64,000 nucleotides of DNA, from contig CAVZNF010000002.1 of the NCBI GenBank assembly GCA_963776565.1, positions 450,965 through 514,964 on the forward strand, read 5' to 3'. Positions within the stretch are counted from its first letter, which is position 1, and each line of letters opens with the position of its first letter. The stretch comes from GMQP-bins7 sp963776565. Its GTDB lineage: Bacteria > Actinomycetota > Thermoleophilia > Gaiellales > Gaiellaceae. This document shows positions 44,544-52,905 of this stretch, piece by piece. The notes under the pieces are model-generated. The model did not search any database, was not told the origin of the DNA, and worked only from the letters and a program-made list of their open reading frames with translations. Made by a program: the position numbers and the translations under genes.

Positions 44544-45077
44544 GTGCATGGACGCTACGCGGGCGAATCAGCGGGGCCGGCACGCGGCGGGATCGTTCTC
44601 CGAACAGCGCGTCTGATCCTGATCCCGCTGAGGCGACTCGACGAGGCCGAGCACGCACGAGCGTCGAACAACCCCGCCGACGCATTGCGCGACACTCGCG
44701 CCGCCGAACTGCAGTGGCGAGAGCACGGCTTCGGCCCCTGGGCGATCCGGGACAGACGAGACGAGAGCTTCCTCGGCGTCGCCGAGCTGCGCCTTGCCGG
44801 TCATGGCATCGAGGGAATCGCGTCCGACGAGGTCGAGGCGGGCTGGTGGGTGACCGAGGAGCGGCGGAGGGAAGGCATCGCGACCGAGGCGATGGAAGCA
44901 GCCATCGATGACCTCTGGGGCCGTACCGACGTCGAGAGCATCACGGCCTACATCGAGGAGGGAGCGAACGAACCATCTCGTCGCCTTGCCGCCAAGCTCG
45001 GATTCGCAGCGCGTGGCCCAGGCCGCGGGCGCTCGGGCGAGCCGATGACGGTGTACGAGGTTCGCCGAGACGATTAG
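44544..45077 (+). CDS. GNAT acetyltransferase (RimJ/RimL-like)
   Basis: A protein of about 177 residues. The start region LRTARLILIPLRRLDEAEHA is typical of RimJ/RimL-type acetyltransferases; the acetyl-CoA loop is WWVTEERRREGIATEAMEA and the final strand IEEGANEPSRRLAAKLGF holds the conserved Asn. GTG 44544 is the first start; the fold begins about 17 residues later. These enzymes acetylate protein N-termini, amino acids or drugs. The substrate is not known. Confidence 0.85.
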   Translation: MHGRYAGESAGPARGGIVLRTARLILIPLRRLDEAEHARASNNPADALRDTRAAELQWREHGFGPWAIRDRRDESFLGVAELRLAGHGIEGIASDEVEAGWWVTEERRREGIATEAMEAAIDDLWGRTDVESITAYIEEGANEPSRRLAAKLGFAARGPGRGRSGEPMTVYEVRRDD

Positions 45078-45305
45078 CTCCGACGAGGACTCTGAAGCCA
45101 ACGGTGCGAGAGTGGCCTGGGCGAGCGTGTTCCCACCTAGCGCGACTGTTATGCCCTATTGATCCACGCTACTGAGTGTGGCGAAAGTGGGCGTGAGAGC
45201 ACGCCGCCTTGCGCGACGGTGCTCTCGCGTTCGCCCAGCCCTCCCACTTGGGCTGGACTCAGCACGTCGTTTTGGAGCAGTGCCTCCATGCGAGATACTC
45301 GCGCG

Positions 45306-45752
45306 ATGCGCGTTCGTGCGGTCGTTGTTCTCGCTGCGATGCCGCTGTTGCTCGGCGCATGGACGCTGTCCGACAACGGCGTCTCTCAGTGGCGTCCCAA
45401 GGGAAAGGCGGTCGTGAAGACGCCGGACGGGGTGTCGCTCGTCATCCACAGCAGTTTCTGCAGCTTCGGGCGACACGGTTATGTCCGGTTGCGGTTTGGC
45501 GGCAAACAGGCCGGTCTGCGTGTCACGACAGACAGGCCGTACATACACCTCGTCGCGAAGACGCGCGAGGGAAATCCCGCCGTCCTCGACATCTTCGACG
45601 GTGTGGTCAACTTGGGCCCCAAATGGGCTGACGCGCCCCACTTTGGAACAGCCCACGTCCAAGTCGCCCGCAGACGCGGCACGTTCGTTCTCTTTAGACC
45701 TGGGGACGTAACCGGCAAGCCGCGATACACCGGCTCTTGGAACTGCGGTTGA
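45306..45752 (+). CDS. Secreted hypothetical protein
   Basis: A 148-residue protein with a signal peptide (RVRAVVVLAAMPLLLGAWT) and a beta-rich mature part (GYVRLRFGGKQAGLRV, RRRGTFVLFRPGDVTG). Two cysteines (SSFCSFG and the C-terminal WNCG) may be disulphide-linked. No family recognised. It is followed 46 bases later by another secreted gene in the same direction, so they may form a unit. Confidence 0.65.
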   Translation: MRVRAVVVLAAMPLLLGAWTLSDNGVSQWRPKGKAVVKTPDGVSLVIHSSFCSFGRHGYVRLRFGGKQAGLRVTTDRPYIHLVAKTREGNPAVLDIFDGVVNLGPKWADAPHFGTAHVQVARRRGTFVLFRPGDVTGKPRYTGSWNCG

Positions 45753-45797
45753 GCGCCCGGCCTTTACGGAGGTAGAGAGCGGGATTAGTGTTGCCTC

Positions 45798-46217
45798 GTG
45801 CGGCTCCGCGGTTCCATCGCGATCGGAGGCATCCTTCTCCTCCTGGGCGCGGCCGCGGCCGCTCCTGCGACGACGACGACAAGGAGCCCTACCCGGGTCA
45901 CGATCGTGGCACCAAGACTTGCTCAGCCGGGAGAGATCATGAGGGTGGACGGGAGGGTAATCGGTGGCTCGACGATAGTCGCGCCCGCTCTTTTCCGGGT
46001 CTCCACGGGGAGCACGACGATCCTCAGCAAGATCATCAAGATCCACGAGAGTCGCTTCAGAACATGGGCTCGCTTCTCAAGGCCGGGCGTATACCGTGTT
46101 TCCGTCTCCTATCGAGGAGACGATGGGTCTGGGGGAGGCTCGGGCCACTTGCCCAGCAGCGCGAGGGTCTACATAACATCCGGGCGACTTAGCAGTCGAG
46201 CGTTCCACGCGCCCTAG
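45798..46217 (+). CDS. Secreted hypothetical protein (Ig-like?)
   Basis: A 139-residue protein from GTG 45798. Signal peptide: RLRGSIAIGGILLLLGAAAAAPA; then Thr-rich linker and a strand-rich region (VTIVAPRLAQPGEIMRVDGRV, TWARFSRPGVYRVSVSYRG) like bacterial Ig-type or cohesin-like modules. No cell-wall anchor is seen. A hairpin (46254-46273) lies 37 bases after the stop. Confidence 0.6.
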   Translation: MRLRGSIAIGGILLLLGAAAAAPATTTTRSPTRVTIVAPRLAQPGEIMRVDGRVIGGSTIVAPALFRVSTGSTTILSKIIKIHESRFRTWARFSRPGVYRVSVSYRGDDGSGGGSGHLPSSARVYITSGRLSSRAFHAP

Positions 46218-46554
46218 TACGCATCCATTTGTTGCGCCGCGCGGTGCGGTAAGTTCACGCCACTTAGCGTGAAGTAATTGGTCAGAACACGCTTGCCTGC
46301 GCGAGCGTTCAGGAATGACGCGGCCAAGCCTGCCCGTCCGGTGATATGTCGCGAACGGCGGCGATCATCCGCGACCTCGCCAGCGAGCGTACGTAAGAAC
46401 GGGTCGGCGCTGCCACCCTTCGCAGGGGGCTGGTCAAAGACCGGTCCCCCCAGGTGCCTAGGGGGCGCGGAATCAGGGTCCGAGCGTAGATCTGTGTGCG
46501 TTCCCGGCGCCCTGTCCCTAAACCCCGGCGTCTCTACACTCCGACGATTAGGCG
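46218..46554. other. Intergenic stretch with two hairpins
   Basis: No gene supported. It holds the hairpin at 46254-46273 and a C5/G5 inverted element (ccccccaggtgcctaggggg) near 46446-46465, and ends at tRNA-Glu. Confidence 0.5.
46254..46273 (+). terminator. Hairpin after secreted gene
   Basis: Seven-bp perfect stem ttcacgc/gcgtgaa, loop cactta; no U-tract. Possible 3' end of the 45.3-46.2 kb unit. Confidence 0.4.
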
Positions 46555-46627
46555 GCCCCCATCGACTAGCGGCCTAGGTCACCACCCTTTCAAGGTGGCA
46601 GCACGGGTTCGAATCCCGTTGGGGGCA
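46555..46627 (+). tRNA. tRNA-Glu(TTC)
   Basis: Complete cloverleaf: acceptor GCCCCCA/TGGGGGC, anticodon stem CCACC/GGTGG with loop CTTTCAA (anticodon TTC, glutamate), T arm CGGGTTCGAATCCCG. The discriminator is A; CCA is not encoded. Confidence 0.95.
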
Positions 46628-46736
46628 TCGGCCAAAAGCCCAAACTAGGACCCAGTCACGCTGTGCTCGTGAATGCGCGACCATGCGGGAGTGCGCCTCG
46701 TTTGCAAAGAGAGGGAGAAGAAAGGAGCGATTAGCT

Positions 46737-47159
46737 ATGAGCGCACAAGTGCAGGCGGCATCGCGGGAAGCTGTAGAGCGCCTCCACACTGCAATGAACC
46801 AGCACGATCTGGAGGCATTTCTCGCCTGCCTCGATCCCCACTACCGAAGCGAGCAGCCCGCTCAGTCCAACCAGAGGCTACCGAGGTCGAGAGCATTTCG
46901 CGAAGCAGTCGGCGCCGTTCGAGGGCATACCTGACTCACGCGGCGCGGCCGCCACTGCGACGCGGCATGACATCACTGGGACCAGTGTCATGGACAGGCA
47001 CCCTACCATATGAGGCCTCGAATGCGCGGAGTACAGTCGAGCTCAAGAACTCGATCAGTCTCAGGACGGCTCTACATGGAAGAGGTCGAAGAGGCCGGCG
47101 CAGATATTCGCGAAACGGTACGCGGCCTCGCACAAGGGGATCGGTTGGCGGGCGAGTAG
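46737..47159 (+). pseudogene. SnoaL/NTF2-like protein, decayed by several frameshifts
   Basis: ATG 46737 gives EAVERLHTAMNQHDLEAFLA and LDPHYRSEQPA, the start of SnoaL-like (nuclear transport factor 2 fold) proteins. The rest can only be followed by changing frame: SAPFEGIPD (46905-46935), a WTGT piece near 46990, and the C-terminus RLYMEEVEEAGADIRETVRG ending at TAG 47159. At least three frameshifts separate these pieces, more than elsewhere, so real decay is likely. Confidence 0.7.
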
Positions 47160-47182
47160 CGCGTGACAGGCGGCTTGGCGGC

Positions 47183-47539
47183 CTACTCGTACCTTGTTCC
47201 AGGCGGGAACAGCTTCACGTCGCCTTCGTACTGCGGGTCCAGAACGGTAAGTCCATGTTCATGCGCCAGCGCAATGATGCAGGGCACGACCCGCTGCCAT
47301 TCATCGGGGGCAACCGCAAGGGAGACGTGCTGGGGGCAGACGATCGGGTCTCCCGCGAACGGCCATTCATCGTCCGTGAAACGTACGTCATGTCGGCTGC
47401 AAACTGTGCCGGCTCGGTTCTCCTTCGTAGTCGGCTCGCCGATGCGGCGTCCTTCTCGGTCGATAGCGACGGGACTTAGTACGCCAGGCCAAGACTCGCT
47501 TCCGATCGGCACCCGTACTGCCATTGGACGAAAACCCAC
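47183..47539 (-). CDS. Conserved-looking hypothetical protein
   Basis: A 118-residue protein. The C-terminal phrase VAPDEWQRVVPCIIALAHEHGLTVLDPQYEGDV (read as strand-helix-strand) recalls proteins in which a helix is followed by LxxYDPQ, but no family name can be given. Start GTG 47539 or ATG 47524. It faces away from the cyclase/hydrolase gene and overlaps nothing. Confidence 0.55.
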   Translation of the reverse strand: MGFRPMAVRVPIGSESWPGVLSPVAIDREGRRIGEPTTKENRAGTVCSRHDVRFTDDEWPFAGDPIVCPQHVSLAVAPDEWQRVVPCIIALAHEHGLTVLDPQYEGDVKLFPPGTRYE

Positions 47540-47558
47540 CTGCTTGGGCGGAGCTACG

Positions 47559-47615
47559 TCGAGCTAGCTGCCTGCGGATCGAGGAGCGCGAGTTCGAGGC
47601 GGGCGGCTGAACTAG
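47559..47615 (+). pseudogene. Remnant of conserved C-terminal tail (LRIEEREFEAGG...LN)
   Basis: Reads LRIEEREFEAGG then, one base out of frame, LN-stop (ctgaactag), the same ending as at 2530-2538. Upstream, GAGCTAGCTGCC keeps a trace of the ELASYL part with another indel. Compare 2464-2538 and 53641-53690. Confidence 0.5.
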
Positions 47616-49003
47616 GCGGAGGTGACCGCGTGAAGTCTCCACGTGCCCGGAACGCCTTTTAGCTCGTGCTCGCCCCGATCTTCGAACGCGATCTCAGAGC
47701 CTGCAACGAGATCCTTGACGGTGTTCGAAGCGAACACCTCGCCAGGCGAAGCGACCGAGGAGATGCGCGATCCGACGACGACGGCGAGGCCCCCCGGCTT
47801 ACCGTCGATGATCTCGCACTCGCCGGTGTGCAGGCCCGCCCGGACGTCGAGTCCGAGTTCGGGCACTGTGGCCACGATCGCGTGGGCGCAGCGCACCGCG
47901 CGAGCGGGCCCGTCGAAACTCGCGAAGAAGCCGTCACCGGCCGTATCGATCTCGCGTCCGCGAAAGCGGACGAGCTGTTGCCGGACAAGAGCGTGATGTT
48001 GCTGGAGCAGATCGCGCCAGCTTGCGTCGCCCAGTTCCGCTGCGCGCTCCGTGGAGCCGACGATGTCGGTGAAGAGAAGCGTCGCCAGGACGCGGTCGGG
48101 CTCGGCTGGCTCCCACGCTCCTGCCTCCCACGCGCCGGTTAGGAACTCTCGAACGGGCTCAAGGAACTCGCGCTGATCGACGGCCCAGACGACGGGATCA
48201 CCGGGTGGCACCTCGACGAATCGTGCGCCTGGGATCCGCTCGGCTACGTGGCGGCTCGCTTCGACGCGTAGCGGGACTAGGCCTTCGATATCGGCGTGCT
48301 TCCTGTCCCGCTGAGGGCGCTCGTGGTGGAGCACGAGCGTCGGGGCACGGATCGTTGAGAGCGCCTCCCGTACGTCGATGGCGAGGGTCAGCTCGAGCAG
48401 ATTCGCGAAGGTCGTCGGGCTGGCGGCCAGGCGCAGGTAGGACGCTGTTTGTCGTGCGAACTCCTCGTCGCCCGCCCGACCCGGCACTTCCACGGCAACC
48501 ATCTCTTCGATGGCTTCACGTGTTGCCCAGTCGGCCGCGAACGAGGCGACGCTGTCGGGCTCGTCCCGGCTTCCCCACGGGTAGTCGGACGCCCACCTTC
48601 CGCGAACGATGGGACTGTTGAGAATGACGGCGGCCGTGCGTTCGGGGTAGGTGGCCGCGAACAAGGCGGCGATTGCTGCGCCGTCCCACGAACCGATCAG
48701 TGCAGCCCGTTCCGAGCCCACGGCGTCCATGACCGCTCGCACATCATCCATCCGTTCTTCGAGCGAGGGCGCACCGAGCATGGGATCCGAGATACCGGTG
48801 CCTCGCTTATCGAAGAGGAGGACGCGCGCGATAGTGGCGAGCGCTCCGTAGTAGTTCCGCCAGCTCTCGAACTCCCAGCCGTAGTCGATGTTCGAGAGGG
48901 CGCCTGGAACGACCACGAGGTCGAAGGGGCCCGAGCCGAACGCCTGGTACCCGATGTAGACGTTGCCGCTGCTGCGGGCGTAGTGGATCTCCGGCCGGTC
49001 CAC
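47612..49003 (-). CDS. Alpha/beta-hydrolase fused to class III cyclase (paralog 2)
   Basis: A 463-residue paralog of the 38.9-kb protein. The hydrolase half has LFDKRGTGISDP but its elbow reads GSWDGA, with Trp at the nucleophile position, so it is probably not a working hydrolase. The cyclase half keeps both metal Asp motifs (LFTDIVGSTERA, DTAGDGFFASFDGP), GLHTGE, and VVVGSRISSVASPGEVFAS, where Ser/Gly replace the transition-state Asn region. It may bind a ligand through the hydrolase fold and signal through cyclic nucleotide. It is alone on the minus strand. Confidence 0.9.
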   Translation of the reverse strand: MDRPEIHYARSSGNVYIGYQAFGSGPFDLVVVPGALSNIDYGWEFESWRNYYGALATIARVLLFDKRGTGISDPMLGAPSLEERMDDVRAVMDAVGSERAALIGSWDGAAIAALFAATYPERTAAVILNSPIVRGRWASDYPWGSRDEPDSVASFAADWATREAIEEMVAVEVPGRAGDEEFARQTASYLRLAASPTTFANLLELTLAIDVREALSTIRAPTLVLHHERPQRDRKHADIEGLVPLRVEASRHVAERIPGARFVEVPPGDPVVWAVDQREFLEPVREFLTGAWEAGAWEPAEPDRVLATLLFTDIVGSTERAAELGDASWRDLLQQHHALVRQQLVRFRGREIDTAGDGFFASFDGPARAVRCAHAIVATVPELGLDVRAGLHTGECEIIDGKPGGLAVVVGSRISSVASPGEVFASNTVKDLVAGSEIAFEDRGEHELKGVPGTWRLHAVTSA

Positions 49004-49086
49004 CCAAAGAGTCTCCCACTTTCAGACTGGCGCGAGCTCCCGAACCTGCCGCTCGAGGACGCGCTTCAGCTCGTTCATCAGCCGGC

Positions 49087-50112
49087 TCACTCTTCGCTCG
49101 ATGCGGCCCAGATGTTGATCTTGCCGTCGGTCGCGTAGCGGTCGATCTCGGCGAGCTCGTCGTCGGTGAACGTGAGCCGCTCCAGCGCCGCGATGTTGTC
49201 CTCGAGCTGAGCGACGCTCGACGCTCCGATGAGCGCCGACGTCACGCGAGCGTCACGAAGCACCCAGGCAAGCGCCATCTGCGCCAGCGTCTGACCGCGA
49301 GCGGCGGCGATGTCGTTCAACGCACGGATCTTCTCCAGCGCTTCGTCCGTCATGAGCTCCGGCGAGAGCGAGCTCGGCCAGCTTGCACGCGAGCCTTCGG
49401 GGATCCCGCCCAGATACTTGCTCGTCAGCATTCCCTGCGCGAGGGGCGAGAAGGCGATGCAGCCGACCCCAAGCTCCCCGATCGCGTCGAGCAGCTCGGG
49501 CTCGATCCAGCGGTTGAGCATCGAGTACGACGGCTGGTGGATGAGGAGTGGCGTTCCGAGGTCGCGGAGGATCGCAGCCGCCTCGTGCGTCTTCTCCGCC
49601 GAGTACGACGAGATCCCGGCGTACAGCGCCTTTCCGGCTCGAACGGCCGAGTCGAGCGCGCCCATCGTCTCCTCGAGCGGCGTGTCGGGGTCGAAGCGGT
49701 GCGAGTAGAAGATGTCGACGTAGTCGAGCTTCATCCGCGCGAGGCTCTGGTCGAGGCTCGCGAGGAGGTACTTGCGCGAGCCGTGGTCGCCATACGGTCC
49801 AGGCCACATGTCGTAGCCGGCCTTCGTCGAGATGACGAGCTCGTCCCGGAAGGGGCGCAGGTCCTGCTCGACAAGCACGCCGAAGTTCTCCTCCGCCGAG
49901 CCGTACGGCGGCCCGTAGTTGTTCGCCAGGTCGAAGTGGGTGACCCCTAGGTCGAATGCCCGGCGGACGATCGCGCGGCTCGTCTCGAGCGGACGGTCGT
50001 GCCCAAAGTTCCACCACAGACCAAGGGAGATTGCGGGCAGAAGCAGTCCGCTGCTGCCGGAGCGGCGGTAGTGCATCCGCTCGTAGCGGTCCTCAGCTGG
50101 CGCGTACGGCAT
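49087..50112 (-). CDS. Aldo/keto reductase (YghZ/Kv-beta-like)
   Basis: A 341-residue aldo/keto reductase of the group that includes L-glyceraldehyde-3-phosphate reductase. Tetrad: Asp61 and Tyr66 in THFDLANNYG, Lys97 in VISTKAGYDM, His138 in IFYSHRFDPDTP. The group phrase NYGPPYGSAEENFG and GLWWNFG are present, as is the cofactor end SALIGASSVAQLEDN. ATG 50112 (MPYAPAEDRYERMHYRR) gives the usual length. It is transcribed toward the cyclase gene. Confidence 0.93.
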   Translation of the reverse strand: MPYAPAEDRYERMHYRRSGSSGLLLPAISLGLWWNFGHDRPLETSRAIVRRAFDLGVTHFDLANNYGPPYGSAEENFGVLVEQDLRPFRDELVISTKAGYDMWPGPYGDHGSRKYLLASLDQSLARMKLDYVDIFYSHRFDPDTPLEETMGALDSAVRAGKALYAGISSYSAEKTHEAAAILRDLGTPLLIHQPSYSMLNRWIEPELLDAIGELGVGCIAFSPLAQGMLTSKYLGGIPEGSRASWPSSLSPELMTDEALEKIRALNDIAAARGQTLAQMALAWVLRDARVTSALIGASSVAQLEDNIAALERLTFTDDELAEIDRYATDGKINIWAASSEE

Positions 50113-50191
50113 CGGTCGGAGAATGTCACGAATGCGAGCGGCGACGCCGGCCGCCGCCGGCCGCCCGGTCTTCGGTTTCAATACAAGCTTC

Positions 50192-50265
50192 GGGCGGTTA
50201 GCTCAGCTGGTAGAGCGCCTGCTTTACACGCAGGTGGTCGCGGGTTCGAGTTCCCTCACCGCCCA
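50192..50265 (+). tRNA. tRNA-Val(TAC), with irregular T stem
   Basis: Acceptor GGGCGGT paired with ACCGCCC, D arm TAGCTCAGCTGGTAGAG, anticodon stem CCTGC/GCAGG with loop TTTACAC (anticodon TAC, valine). The T arm reads GCGGGTTCGAGTTCCCTC; the expected TCCCGT is altered to TTCCCT, so the stem pairs poorly. A base insertion plus a loss explains it. A short terminator follows at 50272-50292. Confidence 0.85.
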
Positions 50266-50271
50266 TAGAGA

Positions 50272-50292
50272 AAAGCCCGGTGACGGGGCTTT
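50272..50292 (+). terminator. Terminator of tRNA-Val
   Basis: Seven-bp stem aaagccc/gggcttt with loop ggtgacg, the 3' arm ending in three T, directly after the tRNA. Confidence 0.7.
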
Positions 50293-51005
50293 CTGATTAT
50301 GGCGGGGCTGCTAGCGCTGGACAGGAGCGCGCTAGTCAGATTTAGTCAGCACTGGCGGGAAACGTCGCCTCGTCTCGCTCAGAGCGTGCGATGTGACGCG
50401 CAGCCGCCAGCACGACGCCGTCGGTGAGTATCACACTGACGATTCACCAATCGAGTGCGTAGGTAGTCGATCGCGACGCCGTAGGCGTCTGGCAGATAAC
50501 GAGGCTAGTCACGCTTCAGAGCGGCTATCGGCGTCGATGCGCTCTTGGGGGCGAGATCCGTTGGGACTCGAGCCCTCGGTACTTCAACTCGATCTCGGTG
50601 ATGTGGTGGTACCACGGTGCCGCACTGAACTTCTTCTCGAACGCGGCGCGGAACTTCACTTCGTCGGAGTCTATAGCCGCAGCCGCACCTGCGACGCGAT
50701 GGCGCTCAGACAGGCAACAGCAATGGCTTTCGGAGACACGCGACACGCAGTCGGCGGGTAGCGCACGACCCACTCATGTGGACTGCGAGGGAGTCAACGA
50801 CGCCGCTGCGAACTGAGACTGAGTCGCGCAGCATCGACAGGAGTTCTGGGGAGCCAGCGAGTGATCGCAGGAACTCCGGTACGCCGCCCGCAGGACGCCC
50901 TTGTCGACACGATGGCCGAGGCGCATGCCGTAGTTTACGTCACGGGGCTCGACTCGGAGGTGCCCTGCCGAACTCCTCGGTGCGCTCCGTGAGAAGCGCT
51001 AGAAT
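50293..51005. other. Long stretch without a supported gene
   Basis: More than 700 bases downstream of tRNA-Val. Weak frames (for example minus strand 50525-50773) have no family pattern. The part 50939-51003 matches 20041-20105, the start of the duplicated segment. The area looks like eroded inserted DNA. Confidence 0.5.
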
Positions 51006-51343
51006 CTACGGGAACGAAACAAAGCCTGACAAGACTATAAAGAGCATGAGCACGAAGTTGCGAAGGAGATGGCTCTTCCAGCGCACACGACGGCTGGCCG
51101 CATAGAGATCGTCGAGCATGGCTCGAAGGTTCTTCCGGAGCTTCTTGTCATCCGCCAGCCGCGAGTAGATCCCGCCCGCCTGGATGTCCTTCTGAGATAG
51201 ACGGTGGCCTTGAGCCGTGTGCAAGAGCTGCGCACACATCCGCCCGAAGCCTTCGTCTCCGGCGACTGCTGAGAGTGTCTGACAATGTCCTGAAGTGTGC
51301 GCTTTGCTTTGTCTATCTGAGTGTTCTTAGAGAGGGTCAACAT
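51006..51343 (-). pseudogene. Small membrane-anchored protein, one frameshift
   Basis: ATG 51343 reads LTLSKNTQIDKAKRTLQDIV; near 51265 the frame shifts to VAGDEGFGRMCAQLLHTAQG and ends with a helical region (KKLRKNLRAMLDDLYAASRRV) and one span (LLRNFVLMLFIVLSGFVSF). About 111 residues in all. It may be a tail-anchored protein. No family recognised. It lies in the extra part of duplication copy 2. Confidence 0.5.
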
Positions 51344-51413
51344 CGCTAGCTCTCTTGCCTACCTGTATGAGGCAGCGCGACTCTCGGCAGACGAAAGGAT
51401 GGAATCGGTACGC

Positions 51414-51482
51414 TTATCGGCGGACGTAGACGCCGCCAGTCAGGAGCAGAAAAAACAGCACGATGATGAGTACCAAGCCCAC
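51414..51482 (-). CDS. Tiny hydrophobic peptide (DUF3309-like?)
   Basis: From GTG 51482: GLVLIIVLFFLLLTGGVYVRR, a single span with a short basic end, like the last part of DUF3309 peptides. No ribosome site was identified. It may be a fragment. Confidence 0.3.
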   Translation of the reverse strand: MGLVLIIVLFFLLLTGGVYVRR

Positions 51483-51589
51483 ACTGGCATGACGACCTCT
51501 GTTGATGACTGACGTTGCTCAAGAGCAGTACAGCGAAGAGACAAACTTGAAACGTAGAGTGTCCTCTTCTGTCCGTAGTGCCGACGACT

Positions 51590-52557
51590 AGCCCGCGCTG
51601 CAGCTTGGAGCTCAACTCGGCCGGCTCGACTCGGCGGAGCTCGCGGCTTCGCTCCGCCCGCGTAGAGTTCTGCGCTAAACAGGAGAGAGAGCGCGCTTAG
51701 ATAGAGCCAGGTGAGCATGAAGATGACTGCCGCGACCGATCCGCAGGCCTTGTTGTACGAGCCGAACTGGCTGACAAAAACAGCGAACGCACGGATACAA
51801 GGAGCTATACGACCACTGCCAACGCGGTACTTAAGGTCAGAAACTGCCACTGGGGATGGTAGACGTCGGGGCTTAGATAGAGAATAGCTGCGAATGCCAC
51901 GAGAAGACTAAGAATCAGCACGGGCCACTGCGCTGTCCACCACAGCCAGTCGATGAAGGCCTCAATGCCGACAGCTTGACCTATCCACGCTGAGAGCTGG
52001 GGGCTAAGCACGAGGAGCGCGAAGGCGAGGACAAATGCGAACAGCATCAAGATCACCATCACCAGCGCAGTCAGCCGGCGCTTGACGAAGCCTCGCGTCT
52101 CGTCGCGTCGATAGGCGCTATTGAGTGCCGACAAGAGCGTCTGCATCGCGCCGGTCAGCGACCATGCGGCGAGTACCGTCCCGGCAAGCGCGATCGCGAT
52201 CCACGAGCTTGCGTTATATTCAATGACTCGCGTCAGGCTCTCGTCGACCAGCGTCAGCGCCTCGCGCGGGACGACGCCTGCGAGCTTCTCGGTGATCGTC
52301 CCGATCGCATCGGGACTCGCAAACAAGTTGAACAACCCGACGGCGACGAGTAGCAAGGACGGAATCGCCAAGAACGAGTAGTAGGCAATGGCGGCCGCAA
52401 GGTTGGTGATGTGGTCATCGAGCGATTCCTTGCTGGCTCGAACCACGATCGCCCGATAGTCGAGGAGCGAGAGTTCGGCTGGTGTCGGATCTGGACGGCT
52501 CGGTTCGTCGTGCTCTGGTTGCGGCTGGGGCGCCGACTCAGGCCGACGAGTAGTCAC
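51590..52557 (-). pseudogene. YihY/BrkB family membrane protein (copy 2), frameshifted
   Basis: Second copy of the 20.2-21.1 kb gene. ATG 52557 gives an intact N-terminal 250 residues including AAAIAYYSFLAIPSLLL and the continuous RVIEYNASSWIAIAL, the place where copy 1 is broken. The frame is lost near 51830 after LSTALAVVV and resumes as FAVFVSQFGSYNKACGSVAAV; a further indel near the end removes the stop used by copy 1. The C-terminal third is more diverged than the rest. Confidence 0.8.
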
Positions 52558-52647
52558 GGACGCTTAGGGCGCAGGCACGTCCGGTATCTCCACGATTCAG
52601 GCGGTGCGGGATCCGGCGGAATCGGCGGATCCGGTGACGGGTGACCG

Positions 52648-52857
52648 TCAGGCGGTTGCAGATTCGACCGAGGCTCCCGCTCCGGGATCAGATCTCAGGC
52701 CAGGTGGCTCAGGCACAGGCACCGAAACGCCTGGTCCGGGTGCAATTTGGGCTCGGTTCATCCACGAGCCATTGATGCCCGTGGGACGTGCGCGGCAAAC
52801 CCGCTCGGCGAGCTCGCGGACGTCCTCGTCGGGAATCCGCAGACCGGCGAGATACAC
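52648..52857 (-). pseudogene. Decayed copy of the small gene upstream of BrkB
   Basis: Begins MYLAGLRIPDEDVRELAERV like its counterpart at 21139-21414, then an indel changes the middle (GINGSWMNRAQ instead of GIKWLMDEPSP); a second indel restores the Pro-rich part, and the frame ends early. It no longer overlaps the BrkB start. Confidence 0.6.
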
Positions 52858-52905
52858 GGCGCCGACGGTACCCCGGGAGCGAGCGTTTCCTAACCGCCCC
52901 AGCGA

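Noticed and set aside
40307..46547. Similarity around ccggcgtctcta between 40307-40349 and 46495-46547
   Set aside because: Only partly matching over about 40 bases with gaps; too weak to call a repeat without a genome-wide search.
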